In this document: positions 22,109 to 33,841 of the stretch, piece after piece
Position numbering within the stretch: the stretch's first letter is position 1
Layout of the letters: every line of letters begins with the position of its first letter
NCBI RefSeq assembly: GCF_000429565.1
Contig: NZ_AUCC01000007.1
Span: 1 to 64,000, forward strand
Length of the DNA stretch: 64,000 nt
Direction: 5' to 3'
Source: Arsenophonus nasoniae DSM 15247
GTDB taxonomy: Bacteria > Pseudomonadota > Gammaproteobacteria > Enterobacterales > Enterobacteriaceae
The notes under the pieces: model-generated
Database searches by the model: none
What the model was told of the DNA's origin: nothing
Seen by the model: only the letters and a program-made list of their open reading frames with translations
Translations under genes and position numbers: made by a program

Positions 22109-24064
22109 TTAACGATTCTCTGTGTTACTACCATTATCATTTCCATCCACACTATCTTCACCCTGAGAGGCAGAAATATTCTTTTCTGACTCTCCTTGTG
22201 ATGAGGATGTTGCAGTAGAATTACTACTATCATTATCATCCCAGCCAGCTGGTTTTCTGACTGGACGGCGGTTCATTAAATCATCAATTTGAGGTGCATC
22301 AATGGTTTCATATTTCATTAATGCATCCTTCATCGCATGCAGAATATCCATATGATCATTCAAAATCTGACGAGCTCGTTTATAATTACGATCAATAATT
22401 ACCTTGATCTCTTCATCAATTGCTCGCGCAGTTTCGTCTGACATATGATTAGCTTTAGCAACCGAACGGCCTAGGAAAACCTCACCTTCTTCCTCGGCAT
22501 AGAGCAATGGTCCTAATTTCTCAGAAAAACCCCATTGCGTTACCATGTTACGAGCAAGATTAGTTGCTACTTTAATATCGTTTGACGCGCCAGTAGATAC
22601 CTTTTCTGAACCGTAAATAATTTCTTCCGCTAACCTACCACCATAAAGGGTAGAAATTTGACTTTCTAGCTTTTGCCGACTCGCACTAATTTGATCACCT
22701 TCTGGCAAGAAGAATGTAACACCTAACGCACGACCACGCGGGATAATTGTCACTTTGTGAACAGGATCATGCTCTGGAACAATACGTCCTATAATTGCAT
22801 GACCGGCCTCATGATAAGCAGTAGATTCTTTTTGTTCTTCTGTCATGACCATAGAGCGACGTTCAGCACCCATCATGATCTTGTCTTTTGCCTTTTCGAA
22901 TTCCACCATAGTGACAACACGCTTATTTCCGCGCGCCGCAAAAAGGGCGGCTTCATTAACTAAATTAGCTAAATCAGCACCAGAAAAACCAGGTGTACCT
23001 CGTGCCAATACTGAAGCATCAACACTAGGATCTAACGGTACACGGCGCATATGAACTTTCAAAATCTGTTCACGACCACGTACATCAGGTAGACCGACAA
23101 CAACTTGCCGATCAAAACGTCCAGGACGCAATAATGCCGGATCTAACACATCGGGACGGTTGGTAGCAGCAATAACGATAATACCTTCATTACCTTCAAA
23201 TCCATCCATCTCTACCAGCATTTGGTTAAGAGTCTGTTCACGTTCATCGTGTCCTCCACCCAAACCTGCACCACGTTGACGACCAACAGCATCTATTTCG
23301 TCAATAAAGATGATACAAGGCGCTGCTTTCTTGGCTTGCTCAAACATATCACGAACGCGAGAAGCACCAACACCAACGAACATTTCGACGAAATCTGAAC
23401 CGGAGATAGTAAAAAAGGGTACCTTTGCTTCGCCAGCAATCGCTTTTGCCAATAAGGTTTTACCTGTTCCCGGTGGTCCTACCATCAAAATACCCTTAGG
23501 AATTTTACCACCTAATTTTTGAAAACGTCCAGGTTCACGCAGATATTCAACTAACTCACCCACTTCTTCTTTTGCTTCATCACAACCGGCAACATCAGCA
23601 AAAGTGGTTTTAATTTGATCTTCTGTCAGCATGCGAGCCTTACTCTTACCAAAGGACATAGCACCTTTGCCACCTCCTCCCTGCATCTGACGCATAAAAA
23701 AGATCCAAACCCCAATCAGTAATAACATTGGGAACCAAGAAATGAAAATAGTTGCTAAGAAACTTTGCTCTTGAGGTGGTTCACCAATGACGGTGACATG
23801 CCTTTCAAGCAAAGTATCCAACAATCTTGGATCTTCTCTTACTGGAATATAAGTCGTATAACGACTGTTATCCGTTTTCTTAACACTAATTTCACGATCA
23901 GAAATCCGCACTTCACGTATCTGATCCTGAGTTAACTCATTCATAAAGGTAGAATAATCCACCCTGCGACTATTTGAATCGCTAGGACCAAAACTCTGGA
24001 ATAGAGACATCAGGACTACCGCAATGACTACCCAGAGAATCAGGTTTTTCGCCATGTCACTCAA
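22109..24064 (-). CDS. ftsH: ATP-dependent zinc metalloprotease FtsH
   Basis: Membrane-anchored AAA protease that degrades LpxC, sigma-32, SecY and other unassembled membrane proteins. Two membrane helices (about residues 5-25 and 100-120) flank a periplasmic domain. The AAA module has Walker [17 protein letters not shown] and the second region of homology ([20 protein letters not shown]). The zinc site is HEAGH. The start is TTG 24064 (MSDMAKNL); ATG 24055 is the alternative, the same ambiguity as in E. coli. At 651 residues it has a Ser/Asn-rich tail. HflK and HflC, its regulators, are at 55.6-57.8 kb. Confidence 0.98.
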   Translation of the reverse strand: MSDMAKNLILWVVIAVVLMSLFQSFGPSDSNSRRVDYSTFMNELTQDQIREVRISDREISVKKTDNSRYTTYIPVREDPRLLDTLLERHVTVIGEPPQEQSFLATIFISWFPMLLLIGVWIFFMRQMQGGGGKGAMSFGKSKARMLTEDQIKTTFADVAGCDEAKEEVGELVEYLREPGRFQKLGGKIPKGILMVGPPGTGKTLLAKAIAGEAKVPFFTISGSDFVEMFVGVGASRVRDMFEQAKKAAPCIIFIDEIDAVGRQRGAGLGGGHDEREQTLNQMLVEMDGFEGNEGIIVIAATNRPDVLDPALLRPGRFDRQVVVGLPDVRGREQILKVHMRRVPLDPSVDASVLARGTPGFSGADLANLVNEAALFAARGNKRVVTMVEFEKAKDKIMMGAERRSMVMTEEQKESTAYHEAGHAIIGRIVPEHDPVHKVTIIPRGRALGVTFFLPEGDQISASRQKLESQISTLYGGRLAEEIIYGSEKVSTGASNDIKVATNLARNMVTQWGFSEKLGPLLYAEEEGEVFLGRSVAKANHMSDETARAIDEEIKVIIDRNYKRARQILNDHMDILHAMKDALMKYETIDAPQIDDLMNRRPVRKPAGWDDNDSSNSTATSSSQGESEKNISASQGEDSVDGNDNGSNTENR

Positions 24065-24114
24065 GGGATGAACCTCTTCATTACAACTATGTTAAATAAA
24101 TAACGTACAGGGTA

Positions 24115-24744
24115 CTATATTTTTCGTCCTGTCGCTACAATGTACACTTCACGTGAACGTGACCGCGAAGCATCTGGTTTACGAATTTTAACTTTCAAAA
24201 ATAGAGAGCGAATTTCCCTCAGATATTCATCAAAGCCTTCTCCCTGAAATACTTTAACAATAAAACTTCCGCCGGTAGCCAGTACATCACGACACATATC
24301 CAATGCTAGCTCAACCAGATACATGGAGCGGGGAATATCGACTGCAGGTGTCCCACTCATATTGGGCGCCATATCCGACATAACAACCTGGACTTTTTTA
24401 TCACCAACGCGTTCAAGCAATGCCTTTAATATCTGCTCATCTCGAAAATCTCCTTGCAAGAAATCAACACCAACGATGGGATCCATTAGTAATAAATCAC
24501 ATGCAATAAGCCGCCCCGTCAGGCCAACTTTACTTACTGCATATTGAGACCAACCTCCAGGCGCTGCACCTAAATCAACAACGGTCATACCAGGTTTAAA
24601 TATTTTATCACTCTGCTGGATCTCATCCAATTTAAACCATGCACGTGAGCGAAACCCTTTTTTTTGTGCTTGAAGAACGTATTTATCGCTAAAATGTTCC
24701 TGCAGCCAACGACTAGAGCTTGCTGAACGCTTTTTATTAGCCAT
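24115..24744 (-). CDS. rlmE: 23S rRNA 2'-O-methyltransferase RlmE
   Basis: Methylates U2552 of 23S rRNA late in 50S assembly (formerly RrmJ/FtsJ). At 209 residues it equals E. coli. The SAM-binding motif is [15 protein letters not shown], and the catalytic K-D-K-E tetrad is represented by the conserved contexts [24 protein letters not shown] and [10 protein letters not shown]. It sits 50 bases upstream of ftsH on the same strand, with which it is co-transcribed in E. coli. Confidence 0.97.
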   Translation of the reverse strand: MANKKRSASSSRWLQEHFSDKYVLQAQKKGFRSRAWFKLDEIQQSDKIFKPGMTVVDLGAAPGGWSQYAVSKVGLTGRLIACDLLLMDPIVGVDFLQGDFRDEQILKALLERVGDKKVQVVMSDMAPNMSGTPAVDIPRSMYLVELALDMCRDVLATGGSFIVKVFQGEGFDEYLREIRSLFLKVKIRKPDASRSRSREVYIVATGRKI

Positions 24745-24878
24745 TGTTTTTCCAACTATACTTATAAAATAACATCTATCTTTGCCATTTTCGATATACC
24801 AAAATTATAGAATTTATGGTGATAACTAAAAGATGGCGGTAGAATGTACCGTTTTCAATCCCACTAAAGCAAAAAACA

Positions 24879-25172
24879 ATGACTCTTAATAAAAAGCAAA
24901 TACAATATCTAAAAAGCCTTGCTCATCATCTAAACCCTGTTGTAATGATAGGTAACAATGGTTTAACTGAAGGTGTTTTAGCTGAAATCGAACAATCCCT
25001 GTCATATCATGAACTTATCAAAATCAAAATAGCGAGTGAAGATCGAGATACCAAAAATTTGATAGCAAACGCTATTGTTAGAGAAACCGATGCTACCAAT
25101 GTGCAAATTATTGGTAAAATCTTGATACTCTATCGTCCTTCTGATACACACAAGATCATTTTACCTAAATAA
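24879..25172 (+). CDS. yhbY: CRM-domain RNA-binding protein YhbY
   Basis: A 97-residue single-CRM-domain protein that associates with pre-50S particles. The basic N-terminus (LNKKQIQYLKSLAHHLNPVV) and the GNNG loop (IGNNGLTEGV) are the family marks. Divergent from rlmE-ftsH, as in E. coli. Confidence 0.95.
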   Translation: MTLNKKQIQYLKSLAHHLNPVVMIGNNGLTEGVLAEIEQSLSYHELIKIKIASEDRDTKNLIANAIVRETDATNVQIIGKILILYRPSDTHKIILPK

Positions 25173-25218
25173 GTCTTTTACATTTATACAAAAATGCCAT
25201 CTCATTTCAGGATAAAAA

Positions 25219-25233
25219 AGGCCATATTGGCCT
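25219..25233. terminator. Bidirectional terminator between yhbY and greA
   Basis: Stem AGGCCA/TGGCCT with a 3-base loop, flanked by AAAAA on the left and TTTT on the right, between two converging genes. Confidence 0.7.
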
Positions 25234-25291
25234 CTTTTACTTTTATTTTAAAATTAACTCAAGAATATAACGCTTTAAGATAAAAGGAAAA

Positions 25292-25768
25292 TCAAATATA
25301 TTCCACTTTCAAAATTTCATATTCAACTTCACCGCCAGGGGTAGTGATGACTGCCACATCATCCATAGTCTTACCGATCAACCCTCGAGCTATTGGTGAA
25401 TTAACAGAAATGAGATTTTCTTTGATATCAGCTTCATCATCACCCACAATACGATAAATCTGATCTTCATTTGTCGTTACATTGAATACCGTGACTGTCG
25501 CACCAAATATTACACGACCTTCATTTTTCATTTTTGTTACATCAATAACTTGCGCATGAGACAATTTAGCCTCAATTTCTTGGATACGCCCTTCGCAAAA
25601 CCCTTGCTGCTCACGCGCTGCATGATATTCTGCATTTTCTTTCAAATCACCATGTTCACGAGCTTCTGCAATAGCAGCAATAATTTCAGGACGGCGGATA
25701 TTCTTTAAAAATTCTAACTCTTTACGCAACTTTTCTGCGCCACGTACCGTCATTGGAATCTGTTTCAT
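25292..25768 (-). CDS. greA: Transcription elongation factor GreA
   Basis: Rescues backtracked RNA polymerase by stimulating transcript cleavage. Start placed at ATG 25768 ([14 protein letters not shown]), which has an AGAGG site and gives 158 residues, the E. coli length; a longer in-frame extension to 25831 has no family support. The N-terminal coiled coil carries the tip acidic residues in [14 protein letters not shown], and the C-terminal domain is FKBP-like ([12 protein letters not shown]). Confidence 0.97.
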   Translation of the reverse strand: MKQIPMTVRGAEKLRKELEFLKNIRRPEIIAAIAEAREHGDLKENAEYHAAREQQGFCEGRIQEIEAKLSHAQVIDVTKMKNEGRVIFGATVTVFNVTTNEDQIYRIVGDDEADIKENLISVNSPIARGLIGKTMDDVAVITTPGGEVEYEILKVEYI

Positions 25769-26032
25769 TAATAAATGCCTCTGATTCTTTCCTAAATAAA
25801 AAATTAAATATCTTCCTGATTTTTCTATCATTAAAGCAAATTAGCACTTCTGACAAAACAACATTCTAGGCAAACAAAAAAGGGTTAAACCTTGTTAACT
25901 ATTAATTTGCAACTTTATTATTCTATCATTTAATTAACCATTCTAACTCACACTTAATGCTAGGTCACCGTTTACTTTTTTCTGCATTACACTTTAGTAT
26001 GTGTATTATGTCTACTTTTATATACCGCACTT

Positions 26033-27481
26033 ATGGCTTTTTTTAAAAAAATGGGAAGATCATATTGGTTATTTAACCTACTTTTCATATTCAATCAGGC
26101 GCTATCAGCACCAATTGAAACTTACATTAATTATCTGCCTGCAGGCACAAATCTCGCTTTTATCGCGCAAAAGGTGGGGAGTGATACTCCATTGATTGAT
26201 TACCATAGCCAACAAATGGCTTTGCCTGCAAGTACTCAAAAAATTATTACCGCATTAGCCGCATTGCTTCAGTTAGGAAGCGATTATCAATTTGTCACCC
26301 ATTTTGAAACTGAAGGAAAAATTATCGGTCATCGTTTAAAAGGTGATTTGGTTGTACGCTTCACGGGCGATCCAACCTTAACCCGCCAACAAATTCGCAG
26401 TATGGTAGCTGAATTAAAGCAGCTAGGCATTGAACAAGTTGATGGCGATTTAATTATTGATATATCAGTCTTCGCTGGCCAAGATAAGGCTCCTGGGTGG
26501 GTATGGAATGATATGACACAATGTTTTAGTGCGCCACCAAGCGCCGCTATTATCGATAAAAACTGTTTCTCAGTCACTTTACAAAGTGGCCAGAAACCTG
26601 GCGATATTGCTTATGTCCATACTGCCCCTTTTTATCCTATTAATATGTTCAGCCAAGTTATTACGCTCGCAAAAGGTTCTACTGATGCACGTTATTGTAC
26701 ATTAGATGTTATACCAGGAGAACTAAACCGTTATATACTAACTGGTTGCTTAATTCAACGCACTGAACCGTTACCATTAGCATTTGCCATTCAAAATGGC
26801 GCAAGCTATGCAGGAGCCATAATAAAAAATAGCCTGACAGATGCCAAGATAGCGATCACCGGGCATATTAAACGGCGCCACTTGCCTACCATGGCAGGAA
26901 ATATTTTGGCCACAACAAAATCTAAGCCATTACATCATTTGCTAACAATAATGTTAAAAAAATCTGACAATATGATAGCTGATGCGATCTTTAGAACCAT
27001 AGGCCGTGAATATTATGGTGTCCCGGGCACCTGGTCTTCTGGCTCCGATGCTATCCGCCAGATTTTAAAACAAAAAGCCAATATTAACTTAGCTAATACA
27101 ATTATGGTAGATGGTTCAGGGCTATCTCGTCACAATTTAATTACACCAGCAGCTATGATGTCTATTTTGCAATATATTGCTAAACATGATGGTCAACTAA
27201 ACTTTATTGCTATGTTACCCTTAGCTGGCCATGACGGCACGCTACGTTATCGTGGCGGCTTAGACAACGCCGGCGTTAATGGTAAGGTCTCAGCTAAAAC
27301 CGGTGCTTTGCAAGGAGTATATAATCTCGTCGGCTTCATTACTACACAAAGTGGTCAACGTATCGCTTTCGTACAGTTTATTTCAGCTTATAGCTTACCA
27401 CCTGCACAATATAATAGTCGCCGTATTCCACTTGTCCGTTTTGAGGGCCATCTCTACAAAGATCTTTATCGTAATAACTAA
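26033..27481 (+). CDS. dacB: D-alanyl-D-alanine carboxypeptidase/endopeptidase DacB (PBP4)
   Basis: Periplasmic class C penicillin-binding protein that trims and opens peptidoglycan cross-links. A signal peptide (about residues 1-26, ending ALSA) precedes the catalytic domain. The three active-site motifs are STQK (Ser67), SDN within LKKSDNMIAD, and KTG within SAKTGALQG. At 482 residues it is close to E. coli (477) and keeps the family insert. It lies between greA and obgE in the usual order. Confidence 0.96.
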   Translation: MAFFKKMGRSYWLFNLLFIFNQALSAPIETYINYLPAGTNLAFIAQKVGSDTPLIDYHSQQMALPASTQKIITALAALLQLGSDYQFVTHFETEGKIIGHRLKGDLVVRFTGDPTLTRQQIRSMVAELKQLGIEQVDGDLIIDISVFAGQDKAPGWVWNDMTQCFSAPPSAAIIDKNCFSVTLQSGQKPGDIAYVHTAPFYPINMFSQVITLAKGSTDARYCTLDVIPGELNRYILTGCLIQRTEPLPLAFAIQNGASYAGAIIKNSLTDAKIAITGHIKRRHLPTMAGNILATTKSKPLHHLLTIMLKKSDNMIADAIFRTIGREYYGVPGTWSSGSDAIRQILKQKANINLANTIMVDGSGLSRHNLITPAAMMSILQYIAKHDGQLNFIAMLPLAGHDGTLRYRGGLDNAGVNGKVSAKTGALQGVYNLVGFITTQSGQRIAFVQFISAYSLPPAQYNSRRIPLVRFEGHLYKDLYRNN

Positions 27482-27491
27482 AAAAACAAAA

Positions 27492-27510
27492 GGGTATCTA
27501 CTCGATACCC
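27492..27510. terminator. Bidirectional terminator between dacB and obgE
   Basis: Stem GGGTATC/GATACCC with a 5-base loop, A-rich on both flanks, between the two converging stop codons. Confidence 0.6.
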
Positions 27511-27531
27511 GCTAAAAATAATTCGTATTAA

Positions 27532-28722
<1,191 letters not shown>

Positions 28723-28774
28723 TTATACGCTAGATGGTAGTTTTACCCAGAGATGGTATCACATAAGGTAATAT

Positions 28775-28804
28775 AAAAAGCCCTGCAAATTTGCAGGGCT
28801 TTTT
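28775..28804. terminator. Terminator after rpmA
   Basis: A perfect palindrome with arms AAAAAGCCCTGCAAA/TTTGCAGGGCTTTTT, centred on 28789/28790, lies 28 bases past the rpmA stop. Confidence 0.85.
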
Positions 28805-28831
28805 TAAACTCTATTTAAAGATCAAAAAAAC

Positions 28832-29101
<270 letters not shown>

Positions 29102-29108
29102 CTAATTC

Positions 29109-29417
29109 TTAAGCAATACCAGTGATCTTAACATCAGTAAACCACTGACGGTGGCCCTGTTGTTTACGGCTATGTTTACGGCGACGAAATTTAACAATTT
29201 TAATTTTCTCACCGCGACCATGCGCAATAACTTCAGCTTTAACTTTGATGCCTTCAACGACAGGAGCACCGATTTTAATATCATCACCGTCGGCGATCAT
29301 CAATACTTGATCGAACTCAACAGTTTCACCTGTCGCAATGTCTAGCTTTTCCAGGCGAACTGTTTGGCCTTCGCTGACTCGGTGTTGTTTACCACCACTT
29401 TGGAAAACCGCGTACAT
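29109..29417 (-). CDS. rplU: 50S ribosomal protein L21
   Basis: Binds 23S rRNA. Start at ATG 29417 ([18 protein letters not shown]), which has a GGAG site and the E. coli N-terminus; the six codons upstream in frame have no homology. The product is 102 residues. The basic motif [16 protein letters not shown] is conserved. First gene of rplU-rpmA, divergent from ispB. Confidence 0.97.
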   Translation of the reverse strand: MYAVFQSGGKQHRVSEGQTVRLEKLDIATGETVEFDQVLMIADGDDIKIGAPVVEGIKVKAEVIAHGRGEKIKIVKFRRRKHSRKQQGHRQWFTDVKITGIA

Positions 29418-29693
29418 ATAAACTCCGCTTAACACACTCCCTTAGCATATTTGATTTCAGAGTGCATTTTATAAATATTCACAATAGGGCGCGAATTCTA
29501 CGCAAAAAAGCATCAGAAGACAAGCCTAGAATTCAATCTAATAATAAAAAATCTACTTTATAAAGTGTATTTATTCCGTAGCCGTTCATTTGTAATTAAT
29601 TTTACAGTACAATCTGTGACAGATTAACAGCACAAGACCACACGACTAAATATTATGTTTAGGTAAAATCAAATTGATAAAAGAATTTATAAA

Positions 29694-30665
29694 ATGAATT
29701 TAGAATCAATTATCAATCTAACTGCAAAAGATATGGAAGCGGTTAATAAAGCAATCTTGAATCAATTGAATTCAGATGTCCACCTCATTAATCAACTAGG
29801 TCACTATATTATTAGTGGTGGCGGAAAAAAAATTCGGCCCATGATTGCTATTCTGGTTGGAAGAGCACTAGGTTATGAAGGAAAAAAGCATATTAATGTA
29901 GCAGCATTGATTGAATTTATTCATACCGCAACGTTACTACATGATGATGTTGTTGATGAGTCGACCCTGAGGCGCGGTAAAAAAACTGCAAATGCTGTTT
30001 TCGGTAATGCTGCCAGTGTATTAGTAGGAGACTTCATTTACACCCGCTCATTTCAAATGATGACAGAGCTTGATTCTATGCCTATTTTAAAACTGATGTC
30101 TGATGCAACAAATGTCATCGCAGAAGGTGAAGTTTCACAATTAATCAATTGTAATAATCCAGACATCACCGAAAGTACCTATATGCAAATAATATATAGT
30201 AAAACTGCACGCCTATTTGAAGCAGCGACACATGCATCAGCGATCGTATCAGGCGCTAATGAAACCCAGCAGCAAGCCTTGCGAGATTATGGTCGTTATC
30301 TTGGTACTGCCTTCCAACTGATTGATGATCTTTTGGATTATGACGCGGATAGTACTACTATTGGCAAAAATATCGGCGATGATTTAGATGAGGGAAAGTT
30401 AACACTACCTCTACTTCATGCAATGAAAAAAGGCACCGCAGAAGAATCCGCACTTATTCGTAACTCAATAGAAAAAGGTAATGGGCGCCATTTACTTAGT
30501 GCTATATTAATTACCATGAAACGCTGTGGCTCTCTTGAATATACCCGCGACCGAGCTAGAGAGGAAGCCGATAAAGCGATTAAAGCTCTCGATATCTTAC
30601 CTGATACATCTTATAAAGATGCTCTGATCAGCTTGGCTTGCATTTCCGTTCAACGCCTCTCGTAA
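29694..30665 (+). CDS. ispB: Octaprenyl diphosphate synthase IspB
   Basis: Makes the C40 side-chain precursor of ubiquinone and menaquinone. At 323 residues it equals E. coli. The two aspartate-rich Mg sites are LLHDDVVDESTLRRG (near residue 83) and LIDDLLDYDAD (near residue 210); GGGKKIRP is the substrate-binding motif near residue 45. Divergent from rplU. This keeps quinone synthesis possible even though the anaerobic ubiUVT branch nearby is damaged. Confidence 0.97.
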   Translation: MNLESIINLTAKDMEAVNKAILNQLNSDVHLINQLGHYIISGGGKKIRPMIAILVGRALGYEGKKHINVAALIEFIHTATLLHDDVVDESTLRRGKKTANAVFGNAASVLVGDFIYTRSFQMMTELDSMPILKLMSDATNVIAEGEVSQLINCNNPDITESTYMQIIYSKTARLFEAATHASAIVSGANETQQQALRDYGRYLGTAFQLIDDLLDYDADSTTIGKNIGDDLDEGKLTLPLLHAMKKGTAEESALIRNSIEKGNGRHLLSAILITMKRCGSLEYTRDRAREEADKAIKALDILPDTSYKDALISLACISVQRLS

Positions 30666-30685
30666 TAAAACTTCTCTGGAACAGC

Positions 30686-31078
30686 TCATCCTGTTCCAGA
30701 GTGATCTTCTTCCACTAATATCACTTCACAACAATTGATATAACCAATTAACTTTTCCAATCCTTCCCGTAAAATAAATTTAATAATTTTTTCACGCTCT
30801 TTTTTTGTTAATTGTTTATAAGCTTCAACCCAAATTAAAAAAGCATCTTGTCGTTTCCCTTTGCCTCGATAATCAATAGAGTTATCATTTAGTGATAATA
30901 CATTAAATACATCTTCAGGCAGACTACTAACATGATATTCAACAGCTTTGCCTTGGACTCCACGTTTTCGACGTTGCTCCCAACCTTCCCTGCGAGCCAT
31001 TAGGTTGATACCTTGTGGTGATGAAGGCAAACCAACCAATCCAGCGAGTTCTTTCGCGGTATACCATTCTTTTTTCAT
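30686..31078 (-). CDS. Mu-repressor/MuA-type DNA-binding protein
   Basis: A 130-residue protein whose N-terminal 65 residues form a Mu-type winged helix (HTH_Tnp_Mu_1): WYTAKELAGLVGLPSSPQGI, then LMARREGWEQRRKRGVQGKA and YHVSSLP. This is the DNA-binding domain shared by the phage Mu repressor c and MuA transposase. The C-terminal half has no catalytic residues and is rich in K and E (LTKKEREKIIKFILREGLEKL), so a repressor-like regulator is more likely than a transposase. It is convergent with ispB and divergent from the Ner-like sfsB, recalling the c/ner arrangement of Mu. E. coli has no gene here. Confidence 0.8.
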   Translation of the reverse strand: MKKEWYTAKELAGLVGLPSSPQGINLMARREGWEQRRKRGVQGKAVEYHVSSLPEDVFNVLSLNDNSIDYRGKGKRQDAFLIWVEAYKQLTKKEREKIIKFILREGLEKLIGYINCCEVILVEEDHSGTG

Positions 31079-31648
31079 AATTTTCTCGCATCACTTTTGG
31101 TATTAATACATAACCTAATTCTGCAAATCTAATCGTTAAAAATGGTGGCTTTCTTGATTATTTTTTTCTTTTTAAAACCCTCCAAATTTCTTAAACATAG
31201 AAAAATCATTGAATAAAATCGCAGGGGTATTTCTTTTTTTATGTTTTGCAAATATTGTTCTCCTTTTTACTATCATTATTAACTAATTTTTTTTCTATTA
31301 ATATCGGACAAATTATTTTATAACTATTAATTCTAAGGAATTAATATGAATTAAAGATTTTTATTTTTGTCATTCTATTATACTGAATTAATATAACTAG
31401 AATTAATTATTTACACTCCTAATAAATTGAAGAAAACCTCACTATATTTCCTAAAATATCTGTAAAATTTCTCTATTTTTTGCAATCAAGTTCAAAAAAG
31501 AGATTTTTAAGAAAAAAATAAGAAACTATTAAAGAAAAAAAATGTTATTTTATTTCTAATAACAAGTTCTAGTTCGAAATACATGTGAGAACTATCTGTT
31601 ATTTATACCACTAACACAGCAATATATTTAATAGAAAAAGGATTAAAA
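31079..31648. promoter_or_regulatory. Long AT-rich divergent regulatory region with repeated half-sites
   Basis: 570 bases without a gene between the Mu-type regulator and sfsB. A cluster between 31325 and 31408 repeats GAATTAAT: an inverted pair with 9-base arms (31325-31333 and 31338-31346, spacer TAAG), direct copies at 31385-31393 and 31400-31407, and a weaker copy at 31348. The cluster lies between two DNA-binding protein genes and could be an operator. The rest is very AT-rich with no recognisable gene remnant. Confidence 0.45.
31325..31408. repeat. Cluster of GAATTAAT half-sites
   Basis: Five copies of an 8-9 base word, two of them forming a perfect 9-base inverted repeat with a 4-base spacer. 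AT richness raises the chance rate, but the GC-containing ends and the perfect dyad make it notable. Confidence 0.5.
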
Positions 31649-31924
31649 ATGATTTCACAGAAATCTGATTGGCATCCTGCGGATATTATTGCAGCGCTAA
31701 GAAAACGCGGAACAACATTAGCAGCTATATCAAGACAGGCAGGTTTAAGCTCTTCTACCCTAGCCAATGCTTTATCTCGGCCCTGGCCAAAAGGAGAATG
31801 GATAATTGCAAACTTTTTAAACCTTCATCCCTCTGAAATATGGCCTAGCCGTTATTACGATTTCAATACAGGAGAATTATTAGAACGAAATATTCGTCAG
31901 CCTACTAATAAAAATAACGAATAA
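31649..31924 (+). CDS. sfsB: SfsB (Nlp), Ner-like transcription regulator
   Basis: A 91-residue protein with the Ner-type helix-turn-helix fold (WHPADIIAALRKRGTTLAAI, GLSSSTLANALSRPWPKGEW, EIWPSRYYD), very close to E. coli SfsB/Nlp, a homologue of phage Mu Ner. In E. coli it has been linked to maltose gene expression; its own targets are poorly known. An AAAAGGA ribosome site precedes the ATG. In E. coli it sits between ispB and murA; here murA is absent downstream and mdh follows. Confidence 0.93.
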   Translation: MISQKSDWHPADIIAALRKRGTTLAAISRQAGLSSSTLANALSRPWPKGEWIIANFLNLHPSEIWPSRYYDFNTGELLERNIRQPTNKNNE

Positions 31925-31933
31925 ATTATAAAA

Positions 31934-31959
31934 AAACCGCAGACTCATATCTGCGGTTT
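31934..31959. terminator. Bidirectional terminator between sfsB and mdh
   Basis: Stem AAACCGCAG/CTGCGGTTT with an 8-base loop, A-run before and T-rich after, between two converging genes. Confidence 0.75.
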
Positions 31960-31982
31960 ATTATTTAATGAAGTTAATAATA

Positions 31983-32921
31983 TTATTTATTAATAAAATC
32001 TTCGCCTAATTTAATATCTTTATTGAGTGTCTCTAACATATTTTCCAATTTATTTTTTTCATGTGTATTCATAATATTAATAGGTAATCTTTCTTCAATA
32101 CCATTTTTACCTAAACGTATTGGCTGAGCAAAAAATCGCGCATATTCACCATCACTTTCTACATAAGCGCACTCAATTATATTTTCTTTACCATTTAATG
32201 CTTGAATTAATGATAAACCAAACCGTGCTGCTGCTTGTCCCATGGAAAGTGTCGCTGATCCGCCACCCGCTTTTGCTTCAACAACTTCAGTACCCGCATT
32301 TTGAATACGTTTAGTTAGCTCCTCGGCTTCCTGTTCAGTAAAGTTAACCGTTGGAATTTGAGAGAGTAACGGTAGAATCGTTACGCCTGAATGGCCTCCA
32401 ATAACCGTCACTTCAATTTCTTGCGGTTTTTTACCTTTTAATTCAGCAACAAAAGTGTTAGAACGGATAATATCTAAGGTTGTTACCCCAAATAGTCGAT
32501 TTCTATCATACACGCCAGCTTTTTTTAATACTTCTGCAGCTATCGGAACGGTGGTATTAACCGGATTAGTAATAATACCAATTAACGCCTTAGGACAGCT
32601 ATGAGCCACTTTTTCTATCAGATTACGCACGATACCGGCATTGATATTAAACAAATCTGAGCGATCCATTCCCGGTTTCCTGGCAACACCTGCCGAAATT
32701 AATACTACATCGGCACCGTCAAGTGCAGGTGTCGGATCTTCACCAGCAAAGCCAATGACCTTTACATCTGTTGGAATATGGCTTAAGTCTTTAGCAACAC
32801 CAGGAGTCACAGGAGCAATATCATAAAGTGAAAGCTCTGAGCCTGATGGAAGCTGGTTTTTAAGAAGAAGTGCAAGTGCTTGACCGATACCACCTGCTGC
32901 CCCAAGAATAGCTAATTTCAT
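31983..32921 (-). CDS. mdh: Malate dehydrogenase
   Basis: NAD-dependent TCA cycle enzyme, malate to oxaloacetate. 312 residues, as in E. coli. The NAD motif GAAGGIGQA is at residues 7-15, the mobile loop arginines R81 and R87 lie in [12 protein letters not shown], and the catalytic His is in IGGHSGV (near 177). Divergent from argR across a 416-base spacer, the same pairing as in E. coli. Confidence 0.97.
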   Translation of the reverse strand: MKLAILGAAGGIGQALALLLKNQLPSGSELSLYDIAPVTPGVAKDLSHIPTDVKVIGFAGEDPTPALDGADVVLISAGVARKPGMDRSDLFNINAGIVRNLIEKVAHSCPKALIGIITNPVNTTVPIAAEVLKKAGVYDRNRLFGVTTLDIIRSNTFVAELKGKKPQEIEVTVIGGHSGVTILPLLSQIPTVNFTEQEAEELTKRIQNAGTEVVEAKAGGGSATLSMGQAAARFGLSLIQALNGKENIIECAYVESDGEYARFFAQPIRLGKNGIEERLPINIMNTHEKNKLENMLETLNKDIKLGEDFINK

Positions 32922-33337
32922 GCTGATACTCCTTTATATGATGACACTTCGAAATGGCTTAAAACTTTCAATCTATTACATACGTTATTCATATGGCAGT
33001 CTATTAATTACGACTAATTGTTGTTAATAGATGAGTCTTGTAAATTTTTTCTTTTATTTTAAATAAAATCTTTATCAACTAATGCGATAAGGAACACTTT
33101 TTTAATATTGCTTAGGTAGCAGCATAAGGTATAGACACAAGGTTTTTTTACAATTAACATTATTTTTTAAACAAAGATTTATCGTCAATTTCCACAAAGT
33201 AGACAAATAACTAACAAATAATTTTTATTATTGCTATTTTTATTATTTTCATAGCACTATAACTAGACTGCTTGTTGCATAAAAATTCACCTTTATACAT
33301 AATATCGCTCTACTTAACGTCTTGAAAAAGGTGATTT
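32922..33337. promoter_or_regulatory. mdh-argR divergent intergenic region
   Basis: 416 bases with no gene. It should hold the promoters of both neighbours. The only recognisable site is an ARG-box-like sequence near its argR end; the rest is AT-rich and I see nothing else. Confidence 0.5.
33276..33289 (+). promoter_or_regulatory. ARG-box-like operator upstream of argR
   Basis: TGCATAAAAATTCA differs at one position from the half-symmetric core of the ARG box (TGAAT-4 AT-ATTCA). It lies about 50 bases before the argR ATG and could serve ArgR autoregulation. I see no convincing second box at the usual 3-base spacing. Confidence 0.45.
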
Positions 33338-33808
33338 ATGTATGCTTCTTCTAAACAAGAAGATCTCGTGAAAGCTTTTAAAGCTCTGCTCAAAGAAGAA
33401 AAATTTAGTTCACAAAGTGAGATTGTTATAGCACTTCAAGAGCAAGGCTTTGAAAATATAAACCAATCAAAAATTTCTAGAATGCTGACTAAGTTTGGCG
33501 CGGTGCGTAACCGTAATGCTAAAATGGAAATGGTTTATTGCCTACCCGCTGAACTGGTAGTTCCTACAACAACTAGCCCGCTAAAAAATTTGGTATTAGA
33601 TGTTAATTACAATGAATCAATTGTGGTTATTCGTACTAGTCCTGGCGCTGCGCAACTCATTGCTCGTTTATTGGATTCTTTAGGAACTTCAGAAGGAATT
33701 TTAGGTAGCATCGCTGGCGATGATACTATTTTTTCTACCCCAACTCTGGGATTTACCACCAAACGACTTTATGAAGCCATCTTAAATTTATTTGAACAAG
33801 AGTTATAA
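33338..33808 (+). CDS. argR: Arginine repressor ArgR
   Basis: Hexameric arginine-responsive repressor and XerCD accessory factor. At 156 residues it equals E. coli. The winged-helix N-terminus ([20 protein letters not shown] and [19 protein letters not shown]) and the oligomerisation/arginine-binding domain ([25 protein letters not shown]) are intact. No arginine biosynthesis gene is in the window. Confidence 0.97.
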   Translation: MYASSKQEDLVKAFKALLKEEKFSSQSEIVIALQEQGFENINQSKISRMLTKFGAVRNRNAKMEMVYCLPAELVVPTTTSPLKNLVLDVNYNESIVVIRTSPGAAQLIARLLDSLGTSEGILGSIAGDDTIFSTPTLGFTTKRLYEAILNLFEQEL

Positions 33809-33817
33809 ACGTCAAAG

Positions 33818-33841
33818 TTATCGCGCTGATTAGCGCGATAA
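33818..33841 (+). terminator. Terminator-like hairpin after argR
   Basis: A perfect 10-base stem (TTATCGCGCT/AGCGCGATAA) with a GATT loop lies 10 bases after the argR stop. No strong T-run follows. Confidence 0.6.
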
